DNA of 64,000 bases from Streptomyces sp. NBC_00433 (GCA_036015235.1 CP107926.1:3662001-3726000), one strand, 5' to 3'. Positions 14,954-22,994 are shown, numbered from the stretch's first letter. Numbers and translations: made by a program. The notes: generated by a model not told the origin, from the letters alone.

Positions 14954-16006
14954 TTACGGGTGGGTGATCGCGCCGCACAGGGCCAGCGGGAGGAACCCGT
15001 AGCTCTTGAGGTCGGCCTGCGCGGTGGCGTTCTTGCAGATCCAGCCGGTCGAGCTGAAGATCGCCTTCAGCGCGGTGGCGTGCGCGTCACCGGCGGTCCA
15101 GTCGGCGTCGCGCACGACGTTGTAGACGCTCCTGCCGTAGGCGCTGGTGGCGAACGACGAGGTGATCACGTGCGTGGTGGGGTCGACCGGCACGATGATC
15201 GGCGTCTGGCTGGTGCCGCCGATGTTACGGACGGTCAGCGGGCCCTGGACGTCGTTGCCGGAGCCGTGGCCGCCGTAGACCTGGCCGATGTAGTGGGCGA
15301 CGGAGTAGGGGACCACCGCGTTGTTGTCGTGGAGGAGCACGTTGCTGCCCTCGTTCTCCTCGACGGTGGTGTTCACGCACGACGGCTGCGGGTCGGCGTT
15401 GGACAGGCCGAGCACGTTCATGAAGAACGAGCGGGTACCCGAGCCGTTCTGCGGCAGGAAGGGCTTGATCGTGGCGTTCGGCGCCACCCAGGTGCCACCG
15501 ACGTCCGTGATCTGGTTCCAGTTGGTGATGCTGCAGTTGTAGATGCCCTTGAGGTCCGCGGTGCTCAGGTTCGGCGGGGCGTTGCCACCGGACTGCGCGG
15601 CCCAGGTCACCGCGTCCTTGGCGTAGGCGATGAAGTCGTCGGTGGTCAGCTGGCCGGCGGCCGGGCCGCCCGAGGAGCGGGCGAAGTCCACAGTGGTCTT
15701 CGTGGTGTTCTGCAGCGCCGTGACACCCGCACCGGAGCCGTTCGGACGCGGGTTGAGCGAGGTCGCACCGGTCTTGGTGGTGATCGGGGAGGTGCCCGTC
15801 GCGTCCCAGCTGTAGAGCTTGGGGGTGCCGGTGTAGTCGGCGGAGAACTTGTTGAAGAGGGCCTGGGTGGTGTCCGAACCCACACCGACGATGTCGGTGG
15901 CAGCGGGGGTGACGCCGGCGGGGGGGTCGGCGGAGGCGGGGCCGGCCAGCGTCACGAGGGAGACGAGCGCGGCGGCGGAGAGCAGAGCGACAGCAGTCTT
16001 ACGCAT
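14954..16006 (-). CDS. Secreted PstS-family substrate-binding protein
   Basis: 350 residues. A signal peptide (RKTAVALLSAAALVSLVTLAG, cut after PASA) is followed by a PBP-like domain beginning TDIVGVGSDTTQALFNKFSADY. Motifs at the usual anion-binding positions are NGSGAGV and NGSGTRSFF, but the Arg before SGT is Gln (PQNGSGT) and the SDAP-type Asp is replaced (DFARSSGG). There is no lipobox, stalk or anchor, so it should be released or only loosely held, unlike its two paralogues downstream. GGAGGAAA lies 6 nt before the ATG, within the small dyad TTCCTCCAGGAGGAA (16014-16028). It is the first gene of the minus-strand cluster. I see no clear direct-repeat PHO box upstream. Confidence 0.85.
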   Translation of the reverse strand: MRKTAVALLSAAALVSLVTLAGPASADPPAGVTPAATDIVGVGSDTTQALFNKFSADYTGTPKLYSWDATGTSPITTKTGATSLNPRPNGSGAGVTALQNTTKTTVDFARSSGGPAAGQLTTDDFIAYAKDAVTWAAQSGGNAPPNLSTADLKGIYNCSITNWNQITDVGGTWVAPNATIKPFLPQNGSGTRSFFMNVLGLSNADPQPSCVNTTVEENEGSNVLLHDNNAVVPYSVAHYIGQVYGGHGSGNDVQGPLTVRNIGGTSQTPIIVPVDPTTHVITSSFATSAYGRSVYNVVRDADWTAGDAHATALKAIFSSTGWICKNATAQADLKSYGFLPLALCGAITHP

Positions 16007-16369
16007 GGTGCGTTTCCTCCAGGAGGAAGTGGCTTGCATGTCGGACCGGATCCTTGTCGGACCCGGTGCGGGAGCCACACCCGAACGGCTCCCAGCGGCA
16101 CCGAGCTTCACCGACGGCCGACCGGGCGCCAAGTACCGTGCGTCGCGGCCGAGTCGGCCCGCCCGGTGCGCGGGCCGACCGCCCGTAGCGGCGTTTGCGC
16201 TGCTCGCAGGCCGTACGCCGGCTGCTTGGGGAGCGCCCTCGCGAGCAGCGCACGGCACCGTACGTGCTTCTCGCGGTGGGGCTTTGAGCCAGTTCGGGAT
16301 ACCTCTCGTTCACCGTCGCTGTGACCCTCGCCGTCGCTGTCGCCGCACCCGTCGCCCTCGCCGTCGCCC
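16007..16369. other. Intergenic region upstream of the Pst-like cluster
   Basis: No gene is supported in these 363 bp. They contain the leader and promoter area of the secreted PstS-like gene and, at about 16310-16375, a run of degenerate hexamers of the type GTCGCT/CTCGCC. One isolated GTTCACC heptamer (around 16309) resembles half of a PHO-box unit but has no good second repeat. Confidence 0.5.
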
Positions 16370-16813
16370 TCAGCGGCTCGCGGTGAGGACCCCGGCCCAC
16401 GCCTCCGGCGACAGGTCGTCGAGCGCGCGCAGGAAACCCTCCATCCCCTTGCGACACTGGTCCTGCCGCAGATAGCTCCGGGCGCTGGAGGCGATCGGAT
16501 CGCCCTCCCGGACCCCCGCCCTGCGCGCGGGCAGCCGGGCCGTCCACGACCAGCGGCCGAGGCGTTGCACCACGGCGTACTGCAGCACCCGCCGGTCGGC
16601 CCTCAACTCCCGCAGTGCCGACGCGAGTTCGCGCTCGTCCCGATACCGGGTCGCCGAGCACGCCATGTGCCTTCCGTTCGCGGCCACCAGCGACCAGCCC
16701 ACCGTGCCCGCCGCGTCGTGCGACGTCAGCAGCCTGGGCCGGCGCCGCGCCCGCTCGATCCCGCCGGTCACGTCCCCGTCCTCGCCGCGGAGTCCCGACC
16801 ACTGCGCCACCAT
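16370..16813 (-). CDS. DUF1508/YegP-like tandem-repeat protein, copy 1
   Basis: 147 residues, cytosolic, no signal peptide. The first half has VGWSLVAANGRHMACSATRY and the second half GRWSWTARLP with ASSARSYLRQDQCRKGMEGF. This pattern (aromatic, WRL-type strand, NGR turn, SxxxY, then C-helix-F) is that of small DUF1508 (YegP) repeats, whose role is unknown. It is the most diverged of three neighbouring paralogues on this strand. A start at ATG 16813 is plausible, with GAAGGA about 10 nt upstream, but close AGGAG and a GTG in the next codon leave some doubt. No enzymatic residues are apparent. Confidence 0.65.
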   Translation of the reverse strand: MVAQWSGLRGEDGDVTGGIERARRRPRLLTSHDAAGTVGWSLVAANGRHMACSATRYRDERELASALRELRADRRVLQYAVVQRLGRWSWTARLPARRAGVREGDPIASSARSYLRQDQCRKGMEGFLRALDDLSPEAWAGVLTASR

Positions 16814-16890
16814 CTCCTGCTACGTCCTTCCGTCGGGCCGGGGCGGCGGTCGAGCCGGTGGAGAACCGGCCCGACGTCGTGGAGCCGGGA

Positions 16891-17304
16891 TCAGGCCTGC
16901 GCCGACGCCCGCTGCTCCTCGTCCCCCGACGGGGCGCCCAACAGGGCGATGAACTTTCGGAACGCGCCCTGGCAGGTGGCGTAGCGCTCATAGGCCCGCG
17001 GTGAACGGGCCAGCGCCCGCCCGTGCGGACCGGGCACCGTCCACACCCAGCCGACGCCCTCCTTCTCGTGCAGGATCCGCGCGAGGTGGTCCGCACCGTC
17101 GTCCCGGAGCGCCACGCACGCGCTGAACGCGTCCTGGGCCGTTCTGAAATGGGCGGGAGAGACGGCCACGACCCGTCCGTTCTGAGCCTTCAGCCGCCAC
17201 TCGTACAGTCCGTCCACGGACTTCTCCGCGGTGAAACGCCCCCTGCCTCTTCGCGCCTGCTCTCCACCCGACATCTCCACAAGCTCCATTGGCATTCCCC
17301 TCAC
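16891..17304 (-). CDS. DUF1508/YegP-like tandem-repeat protein, copy 2
   Basis: 137 residues with two repeats. The first is LYEWRLKAQNGRVVAVSPAH with FRTAQDAFSACVAL; the second is WVWTVPGPHGRALARSPRAY followed by ERYATCQGAFRKFIALL. The motif aromatic-x-W-x-(L/V)...NGR-V-(I/A)-A matches DUF1508 (YegP). GTG 17304 is preferred because AGGAGG lies 8 nt upstream; ATG 17295 is an alternative. It is a paralogue of the genes on either side, with the second repeat (RAYER..TCQ) best conserved. The function of the family is not established, and the location beside the surface cluster does not by itself assign one. Confidence 0.72.
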   Translation of the reverse strand: MRGMPMELVEMSGGEQARRGRGRFTAEKSVDGLYEWRLKAQNGRVVAVSPAHFRTAQDAFSACVALRDDGADHLARILHEKEGVGWVWTVPGPHGRALARSPRAYERYATCQGAFRKFIALLGAPSGDEEQRASAQA

Positions 17305-17638
17305 CCGAGTGACCTCCTGCCGCGTCGCTGCCCGTTCCCGGCCAGGAGGTACGAGGACTCCCGGCCGGGAGGTACGAAGGCGGGGCGCAACCGAGCGCTA
17401 CGCGCGGAGATCGAGGGCGGAGCCGCTCCCCGGCGGCACCGCGGAAACCGGACCGCCGCCACTGCGGAGGGCCGGTGGAACAGCCGATCGGGCACAACGG
17501 AACGGGCGACGACAAGTCCCCCGCCGACACCCGCTGCTCACGCCCGTGTTCGCATCGTCACGGAACGACGCTCCGGGGGTACGGTGGCCGGGCATGCACG
17601 TCAAGGTGAACAACAGCACCCGTAGGGGCAACTTCGGC
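17305..17638. other. Intergenic stretch between DUF1508-like copies 2 and 3
   Basis: I find no convincing gene. It contains GGGAGGTACGA-type sequence twice within 40 bp (about 17339-17379) and a near-match to the nucleoside operator, CTACGCGCGGAG at 17398-17409, which I do not regard as functional. Confidence 0.45.
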
Positions 17639-18043
17639 TCAGTCCGCGCCGCCGCGGAGCGCCGCGTCGGCCGCGCCGAGCCCCAGCAGCAGGACTCGGA
17701 ACCTCTCTAACGCCGCCTGGCACGTCGAGTGCCGCTCGTAGGCACGCGCGGACACCGCGTGCACCTGGCCGTCGGGGCCGCGCAGCCGCCAGACCCAGCC
17801 GTTGGACTCGGCGGCGTGCCGGACTCCGCCGGCCAGGCCCGCCGCCTGCTCGCACAGCACCGCGAACGCGGCTCTGCAGTGCGCGTCGTCCGGATAGGTC
17901 CGCGCCCCCAGCGCGATCACCCGGCCGTTGTTGGCGGTCAACCGCCATGAGAACCGACCGTCCTCGTCGACATCGATCCGGCACCGAGTACCCGTCCCCT
18001 TGGTACTCGCACCCCCGACTTCCCCTGACACCACGCCACCCAC
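17639..18043 (-). CDS. DUF1508/YegP-like tandem-repeat protein, copy 3
   Basis: 134 residues. The first repeat is FSWRLTANNGRVIALGARTY with CRAAFAVLCEQ; the second is WVWRLRGPDGQVHAVSARAY followed by ERHSTCQAALERFRVLLL. It is clearly related to the two genes upstream in coordinates, and its second repeat shares RAYER..TCQ..(L/F)..F with copy 2. It starts at GTG 18043 with GAGGGCAAGG upstream, a moderate ribosome binding site. The 334 bp separating it from copy 2 holds no gene. Function unknown. Confidence 0.7.
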   Translation of the reverse strand: MGGVVSGEVGGASTKGTGTRCRIDVDEDGRFSWRLTANNGRVIALGARTYPDDAHCRAAFAVLCEQAAGLAGGVRHAAESNGWVWRLRGPDGQVHAVSARAYERHSTCQAALERFRVLLLGLGAADAALRGGAD

Positions 18044-18451
18044 CCCTTGCCCTCGCCTTTACAGCTCGTGCAGCACGGGCAATGTATGTGGCAGGTGATA
18101 GTTCAGCAGTGCCTCACAGGTTGCCTGCGGCATCCTTCACCGTGAAGTTGCCCCTCGTTCACGAACGGTCACTATGGGTGGCGAGAACGCTTCCATGCTG
18201 GGCTCGGGGGGGGTTGGAAGTGCCTCTTGCGGTGGGTCGCTCGGCTGCGGCGCCGTCGTGGTCGTGCGCGCAGTTCCCCGCGCCCCTTTGGGCTTGCGTC
18301 CTCTTGCGGCCAGGGCGTTGGCACCTGACAGGGGGCAGGGGCGTTGCCCTCCGGGCGGAGGGTGAGCGTTTTTTGGGGGCGCGGGGAACTGCGGGACAAG
18401 CCCACCACCGGTGGAAGGTCCGGGGAACAGGGGGCGAGGAGTCCCCCGGGG
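18044..18451. repeat. Intergenic region with palindromes and dispersed repeat modules
   Basis: No gene is supported. The left part (about 18060-18180) is less GC-rich and holds two close palindromes, CTTCAC-C-GTGAAG (18135-18147) and CGTTC-AC-GAACG (18156-18167), which look regulatory for the DUF1508-like genes. The right part (about 18222-18416) consists of the dispersed modules with GTTCCCCGCGCCCCT near 18270 and its complement near 18376. Confidence 0.6.
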
Positions 18452-19156
18452 CTAGCCGATGGCCAGGAGGACGATCAGGACGATCGCGCCGGCCGCCGCG
18501 GGGGCCAGGACCTCCCAGCACCAGCGCACCACCGGCGCGGTGGCCTCCTCGGCGCCCGCCGGGGTCTCGGCCCGCTCGGCCAGCTCACGGAGTTCGGAGA
18601 GCGCCTGGTCCGACCAGGCACGGATGGTCGGGTCGACGCCCGGAGCGGGTCGCGGCGTACGGCCGTACGCGGGCCGGCGCCCCGCGCCCGGCGTGAAGGC
18701 GTCGTCACCGGCCGCCTTCACCTTCGCATCCTGCCGAGCGGCCCGCTTGCGCGCGCGCAGCGAGACCGGGATGGCCCAGAGCTGGTACTTCTTGCCGCCC
18801 GCCAGCAGCTCGGTGGAGTACGAGGAACGCACCGCGTCCACTCCGGCCCACGGCACCGTGATCGACCGGAACGGATTCCTGATCCGGATCCGGTCGGAGT
18901 TCGCGAAGACCGCGGGGCGCAGCGTGAGCCCCACGATCAGCGGCAGCGCGAGCAGCAGGGCCGCGATGGCCAGCCACGGGGTGTGGCCCTTGCCGTTGGC
19001 GATGGCGTCGCCGCCGAGCCAGCCGGCGACGGCGATCAGGCCCACCCCGCCGACCATGCCGGCCATCGAGCGGTAGACGCGGTCGGCGTACTGGGGCTGT
19101 CCGGTACCGGTGCCGCCGGTCGGCGGCTTCGGGGGGTCGGACCTGGGACTCGTCAT
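18452..19156 (-). CDS. PH-domain membrane protein
   Basis: 234 residues. Two N-terminal membrane helices (about 30-55 and 65-88) are followed by a bacterial PH-like strand region (RPAVFANSDRIRIRNPFRSI, VPWAGVDAVRSSYSTELLAG), then a basic, disordered stretch and a single C-terminal helix (APAAAGAIVLIVLLAIG). The layout hydrophobic pair plus VxVxNPFR...IPW..I is common in actinobacterial PH-domain proteins of unknown function at the membrane. ATG 19156 follows a short leader. It is convergent with no gene and diverges from deoC across a repeat-filled gap. Confidence 0.75.
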   Translation of the reverse strand: MTSPRSDPPKPPTGGTGTGQPQYADRVYRSMAGMVGGVGLIAVAGWLGGDAIANGKGHTPWLAIAALLLALPLIVGLTLRPAVFANSDRIRIRNPFRSITVPWAGVDAVRSSYSTELLAGGKKYQLWAIPVSLRARKRAARQDAKVKAAGDDAFTPGAGRRPAYGRTPRPAPGVDPTIRAWSDQALSELRELAERAETPAGAEEATAPVVRWCWEVLAPAAAGAIVLIVLLAIG

Positions 19157-19315
19157 AACGATCGATTGTGCCCGACGCTGATGCCCTGCCGGGCCACGAC
19201 CCGGTTGCGTTCCCGTCTCGACGTACCGTCGCCTCACCGGGGCGGGCCCCGTGATCCCCGGGCGGCCTCTTGCGGTGCGCTGCTTGCCTCCGGGCCGGTG
19301 GGGGCATCTCGCGCG

Positions 19316-19437
19316 GTTCCCCGCGCCCCTGGGGTGGGTGCCGCGTCCTGTCGCGATCACAGTCCCGGTACGTCGTGGCTGGTCGCGCAGTTCCCCGCGC
19401 CCCTGGGGTGGGTGCCGCGTCCTGTCGCGATCACAGT
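19316..19437 (+). repeat. Two 48-bp direct repeats, 74-bp period, upstream of deoC
   Basis: GTTCCCCGCGCCCCTGGGG and the sequence following it to CGATCACAGT occur at 19316-19363 and 19390-19437 without differences by eye. Both begin with the core module shared by other intergenic regions. The rest of the 19157-19570 gap holds no gene. Confidence 0.8.
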
Positions 19438-19573
19438 GCCGGTGCGTCGTGCTTGCGGGCGACGTTCCCGGCGCTCCTGGGAGACGCTCGCCCGCGTGGG
19501 CACGCCCCCCGGGAGGTCGGGAGGGTACCCTCCCGAGGTGGGTTCGGGGCGGAGGTGCGCGGGTGGTGTATCG

Positions 19574-19585
19574 CTACGCGCGTAG
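19574..19585. promoter_or_regulatory. Nucleoside-regulon operator (deoC copy)
   Basis: Perfect palindrome CTACGCGCGTAG, directly abutting the putative -10 TATGCT (19587-19592). A bound protein would block the promoter. Confidence 0.8.
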
Positions 19586-19586
19586 A

Positions 19587-19592
19587 TATGCT
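19587..19592 (+). promoter_or_regulatory. Putative deoC -10 (TATGCT), leaderless
   Basis: TANNNT hexamer exactly 6 nt before GTG 19599, the same spacing as at deoD. No ribosome binding site is visible. Confidence 0.5.
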
Positions 19593-19598
19593 GGGCTG

Positions 19599-20603
19599 GT
19601 GACCATGTCCTCAGTTATTCCCGCATATGGCCCCGACGCCCCCGGGCGGCTGGCCGGCCTCGCCGATGTCACGGCGTCGGACGCCGCGCTGCGGCGGTTC
19701 CTGCACGGGCTGCCCGGCGTCGACGCCGTCGGCCTCGAAGCCAGGGCCGCAGGCCTCGGCACCCGGTCGATCAAGACGACGGCGAAGGCGTACGCCATCG
19801 ACCTGGCGATCTCGATGATCGACCTGACGACCCTGGAAGGGTCGGACACCCCCGGCAAGGTCAGGGCGCTGTGCGCCAAGGGCCGCAGGCCTGATCCGAC
19901 GGATCCGGGGACGCCGCACGTCGCGGCGATCTGCGTGTATCCCGACATGGTCGCCGTGGCGCGCGAAGCGCTGGGCGAAGGCTCGGGGATCAGCGTCGCG
20001 TCGGTCGCGACCGCCTTCCCGGCCGGGCGCGTGGCGCGGCCGGTCAAGCTCGCCGACACCGCGGACGCGGTCGCCGCGGGGGCCGACGAGATCGACATGG
20101 TCATCGACCGCGGCGCCTTCCTGTCGGGTCGCTACATGGAGGTCTTCGAGGAGATCAGGGCCGTCAAGCAGGCCTGCGCGAGGCCTGACGGGACCGCCGC
20201 CCACCTGAAGGTGATCTTCGAGAACGGCGAGCTGTCGACGTACGACAACATCCGCCGCTGCTCGTGGCTGGCGATGCTGGCCGGCGCGGACTTCATCAAG
20301 ACCTCGACCGGCAAGGTCGCGGTGAATGCCACCCCGCCGAACACGCTGCTGATGCTGGAGGCGGTGCGGGACTTCCGCGACGCGGTCGGCGTGCAGGTCG
20401 GCGTCAAGCCGGCCGGCGGCATCCGCACGTCGAAGGACGCGATCAAATACCTGGTGATGGTCAACGAGACCCTCGGTGACGACTGGCTCTCGCCCGACTG
20501 GTTCCGCTTCGGCGCCTCCAGCCTGCTCAATGATCTGCTGATGCAGCGGCAGAAGCTCAGCACCGGCCGGTATTCCGGCCCCGACTACGTCACGGTGGAC
20601 TGA
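19599..20603 (+). CDS. deoC: Deoxyribose-phosphate aldolase
   Basis: 334 residues, the long actinobacterial form. It cleaves 2-deoxyribose-5-phosphate to glyceraldehyde-3-phosphate and acetaldehyde. Class I aldolase landmarks are GADEIDMVIDRGAFLSG, the Schiff-base Lys in FIKTSTGK, and the second conserved Lys in VGVKPAGGIRT. The GTG at 19599 is preferred because the -10 spacing implies a leaderless mRNA starting there; ATG 19605 is two codons inside. It is followed after 5 bp by an aldehyde dehydrogenase gene able to remove the acetaldehyde, so the three genes to 22994 form an operon under the CTACGCGCGTAG operator. Confidence 0.94.
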   Translation: MTMSSVIPAYGPDAPGRLAGLADVTASDAALRRFLHGLPGVDAVGLEARAAGLGTRSIKTTAKAYAIDLAISMIDLTTLEGSDTPGKVRALCAKGRRPDPTDPGTPHVAAICVYPDMVAVAREALGEGSGISVASVATAFPAGRVARPVKLADTADAVAAGADEIDMVIDRGAFLSGRYMEVFEEIRAVKQACARPDGTAAHLKVIFENGELSTYDNIRRCSWLAMLAGADFIKTSTGKVAVNATPPNTLLMLEAVRDFRDAVGVQVGVKPAGGIRTSKDAIKYLVMVNETLGDDWLSPDWFRFGASSLLNDLLMQRQKLSTGRYSGPDYVTVD

Positions 20604-20608
20604 TCGTC

Positions 20609-22123
20609 ATGGCCAACCACAACACCCAGCGGAAATTCGCCTACGCGCCCGCGCCCGAGTCGCGCGCGGTGGTCGATCTGGCCCCGTCCTACGGGCTGTT
20701 CATCGACGGCGAGTTCACCGACGCCGCCGACGGCACCGTCTTCAAGACCGTCTCGCCGTCCAGCGAGGAGGTGCTCGCCGAGGTCGCCAGGGCCGGCGAC
20801 GCCGACGTGGACCGGGCCGTGAAGGCGGCCAGGAAGGCGTTCCTGAGCTGGAGCGCGCTGCCGGGCGCCGAGCGCGGCAAGTACCTGTTCCGTATCGCCC
20901 GCATTCTCCAGGAGCGCTCGCGCGAGCTGGCCGTCCTGGAGTCGCTGGACAACGGCAAGCCGATCCGCGAGACGCGTGACGTCGATCTCCCGCTGGTCGC
21001 CGCGCACTTCTTCTACTACGCCGGCTGGGCCGACAAGCTCGCTCACGCCGGTTACGGCCCCGACCCGCGCCCGCTGGGGGTGGCCGGGCAGGTCATCCCG
21101 TGGAATTTCCCGCTGCTGATGCTGGCCTGGAAGATCGCGCCCGCGCTGGCCGCGGGCAACACGGTGGTGCTGAAGCCGGCCGAGACGACACCGCTGTCCG
21201 CGCTGTTCTTCGCCGACATCTGCCGGCAGGCGGGCCTGCCGCGCGGGGTGGTCAACATCCTGCCCGGTTACGGTGACGCGGGCGCCGCGCTGGTCGCGCA
21301 CCCGGACGTCGACAAGGTCGCCTTCACCGGCTCAACCGAGGTCGGCCGGGCCATCGCCCGTACGGTCGCGGGGTCGCGCAAGAAGGTCACGCTCGAACTG
21401 GGCGGCAAGGCCGCGAACATCGTCTTCGACGACGCGCCGATCGACCAGGCCGTCGAGGGCATCGTCGACGGCATCTTCTTCAACCAGGGCCATGTGTGCT
21501 GCGCCGGGTCGCGGCTGCTGGTGCAGGAGTCGGTGCAGGAGGAGGTGCTCGACGCGCTCAAGCGGCGGATGGGCACGCTGCGGGTCGGCGACCCGCTGGA
21601 CAAGAACACCGACATCGGGGCGATCAACTCCGCGGAGCAGCTGGCCAGGATCACCGCGCTGGCCGAGGCGGGCGAGGCCGAGGGCGCCGAGCGCTGGGCG
21701 CCGGCCTGCGAACTGCCCTCCGCCGGCTACTGGTTCGCGCCGACCCTCTTCACCGGTGTCACCCAGGCCCACCGGATCGCCCGCGAGGAGGTCTTCGGCC
21801 CGGTGCTGTCCGTCCTGACCTTCCGCACCCCGGCCGAGGCGGTCGAGAAGGCCAACAACACGCCGTACGGCCTGTCGGCCGGCATCTGGACCGAGAAGGG
21901 CTCGCGCATCCTGTCGATGGCGAGCAAGCTGCGGGCCGGCGTGGTGTGGGCCAACACCTTCAACAAGTTCGACCCGACCTCGCCTTTCGGCGGTTACAAG
22001 GAGTCCGGCTACGGCCGGGAAGGCGGCCGGCACGGCCTGGAAGGCTACCTGGCCGGAGCGGCCGACCACGCGGCGGGCGAACTCGCGAGCGAGAAGGAGA
22101 GCGCGACCAATGAAGGTGTCTGA
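20609..22123 (+). CDS. Aldehyde dehydrogenase (NAD(P)+-dependent)
   Basis: 504 residues, full-length ALDH. NAD-binding features are VIPWNFPLLM and the GSTEVGR loop; the catalytic Glu lies in LELGGKAANIVF and the catalytic Cys in FNQGHVCCAGSR. The C-terminal motif SPFGGYKESGYGREGG is intact. It starts 5 bp after deoC and overlaps the next, truncated ALDH gene by 14 bp, so all three are co-transcribed and translationally coupled. The likely substrate is the acetaldehyde made by DeoC, which would be oxidised to acetate; this is inferred from context. Confidence 0.9.
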   Translation: MANHNTQRKFAYAPAPESRAVVDLAPSYGLFIDGEFTDAADGTVFKTVSPSSEEVLAEVARAGDADVDRAVKAARKAFLSWSALPGAERGKYLFRIARILQERSRELAVLESLDNGKPIRETRDVDLPLVAAHFFYYAGWADKLAHAGYGPDPRPLGVAGQVIPWNFPLLMLAWKIAPALAAGNTVVLKPAETTPLSALFFADICRQAGLPRGVVNILPGYGDAGAALVAHPDVDKVAFTGSTEVGRAIARTVAGSRKKVTLELGGKAANIVFDDAPIDQAVEGIVDGIFFNQGHVCCAGSRLLVQESVQEEVLDALKRRMGTLRVGDPLDKNTDIGAINSAEQLARITALAEAGEAEGAERWAPACELPSAGYWFAPTLFTGVTQAHRIAREEVFGPVLSVLTFRTPAEAVEKANNTPYGLSAGIWTEKGSRILSMASKLRAGVVWANTFNKFDPTSPFGGYKESGYGREGGRHGLEGYLAGAADHAAGELASEKESATNEGV

Positions 22124-22994
22124 GCAGCAGTCGCGCCTTGCGGTGTTCAAGACCTACAAGCTTTACGTGGGAGGCAGGTTCCCGCGTTCCGAGAGCGGCC
22201 GGGTGTACGAGGTGACGGACTCCAAGGGCGGCCATTGGCTGGCCAACGCACCGCTGTCGTCGCGCAAGGACGCCCGTGACGCGGTGGTCGCGGCCCGCAA
22301 GGCGGTGCCCGGCTGGTCCGGCGCGACGGCGTACAACCGCGGGCAGGTGCTCTACCGCGTCGCGGAGATGCTGGAGGGCCGCCGCGAGCAGTTCGCCCGC
22401 GAGGTCGCCGACGCCGACGGGCTGTCGAAGTCCAAGGCCGCCGCGGCGGTGGACGCGGCGGTGGACCGCTGGGTCTGGTACGCCGGGTGGACCGACAAGA
22501 TCGCCCAGATCGCGGGCGGCGCCAACCCGGTGGCCGGCCCCTTCTTCAACCTCTCCACCCCGGAGCCGACCGGCGTGGTGGCGGTGCTGGCCCCGCAGGA
22601 GTCCTCGCTGCTCGGCCTGGTCTCCGTGCTGGCCCCGGTGATCGCCACCGGCAATGCGGCCGTCGTGGTCGCCGCCGAGGGCGCCCCCCTCCCGGCGCTG
22701 TCCTTCGGCGAGGTCCTGGCCTCCTCCGACGTGCCCGCCGGTGTGGTGAACATCCTCTCCGGCCGCACCGCGGAGCTGGCCGCACCGCTGGCCGCCCACC
22801 AGGACGTCAACGGCCTGGACCTGACCGGCGCGGCCGCCGCGCTCGCGGTGGACCTGGAGGTGGCGGCGGCCGACACGCTCAAGCGCGTCCGCCGCCCCTC
22901 CCCCGCGCCGGAGGACTGGACCGCCGACCCCGGTACGGGCCGCCTGACGGCCTGGCTGGAGACGAAGACGGTGTGGCACCCGATCGGCGTCTGA
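22110..22994 (+). CDS. Truncated aldehyde dehydrogenase-family protein without catalytic domain
   Basis: 294 residues, covering only the N-terminal NAD-binding half of an ALDH. It keeps LYVGGRFPRSESGRVYEV and the Rossmann region (VVAVLAPQESSLLGLVSVLAP, PAGVVNILSG). The equivalent of the GSTEVG loop is degenerate (LDLTGAAAALA), and the protein ends before the catalytic Cys, with WLETKTVWHPIGV as its own C-terminus. The frame shows no sign of decay, it overlaps the active ALDH gene by 14 bp, and the pair looks deliberate. It may form a mixed oligomer with, or regulate, the upstream enzyme. Confidence 0.82.
   Translation: MKVSEQQSRLAVFKTYKLYVGGRFPRSESGRVYEVTDSKGGHWLANAPLSSRKDARDAVVAARKAVPGWSGATAYNRGQVLYRVAEMLEGRREQFAREVADADGLSKSKAAAAVDAAVDRWVWYAGWTDKIAQIAGGANPVAGPFFNLSTPEPTGVVAVLAPQESSLLGLVSVLAPVIATGNAAVVVAAEGAPLPALSFGEVLASSDVPAGVVNILSGRTAELAAPLAAHQDVNGLDLTGAAAALAVDLEVAAADTLKRVRRPSPAPEDWTADPGTGRLTAWLETKTVWHPIGV

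Noticed and set aside
16300-16330. Possible PHO box before the Pst-like cluster (GTTCACC)
   Set aside because: Only one heptamer is good; the repeat 11 bp further does not match, and it is about 300 bp from the gene start.
17398-17409. CTACGCGCGGAG, a near-match to the nucleoside operator
   Set aside because: It breaks the palindrome and lies among DUF1508-like genes with no nucleoside link; a chance match is likely in such GC-rich DNA.
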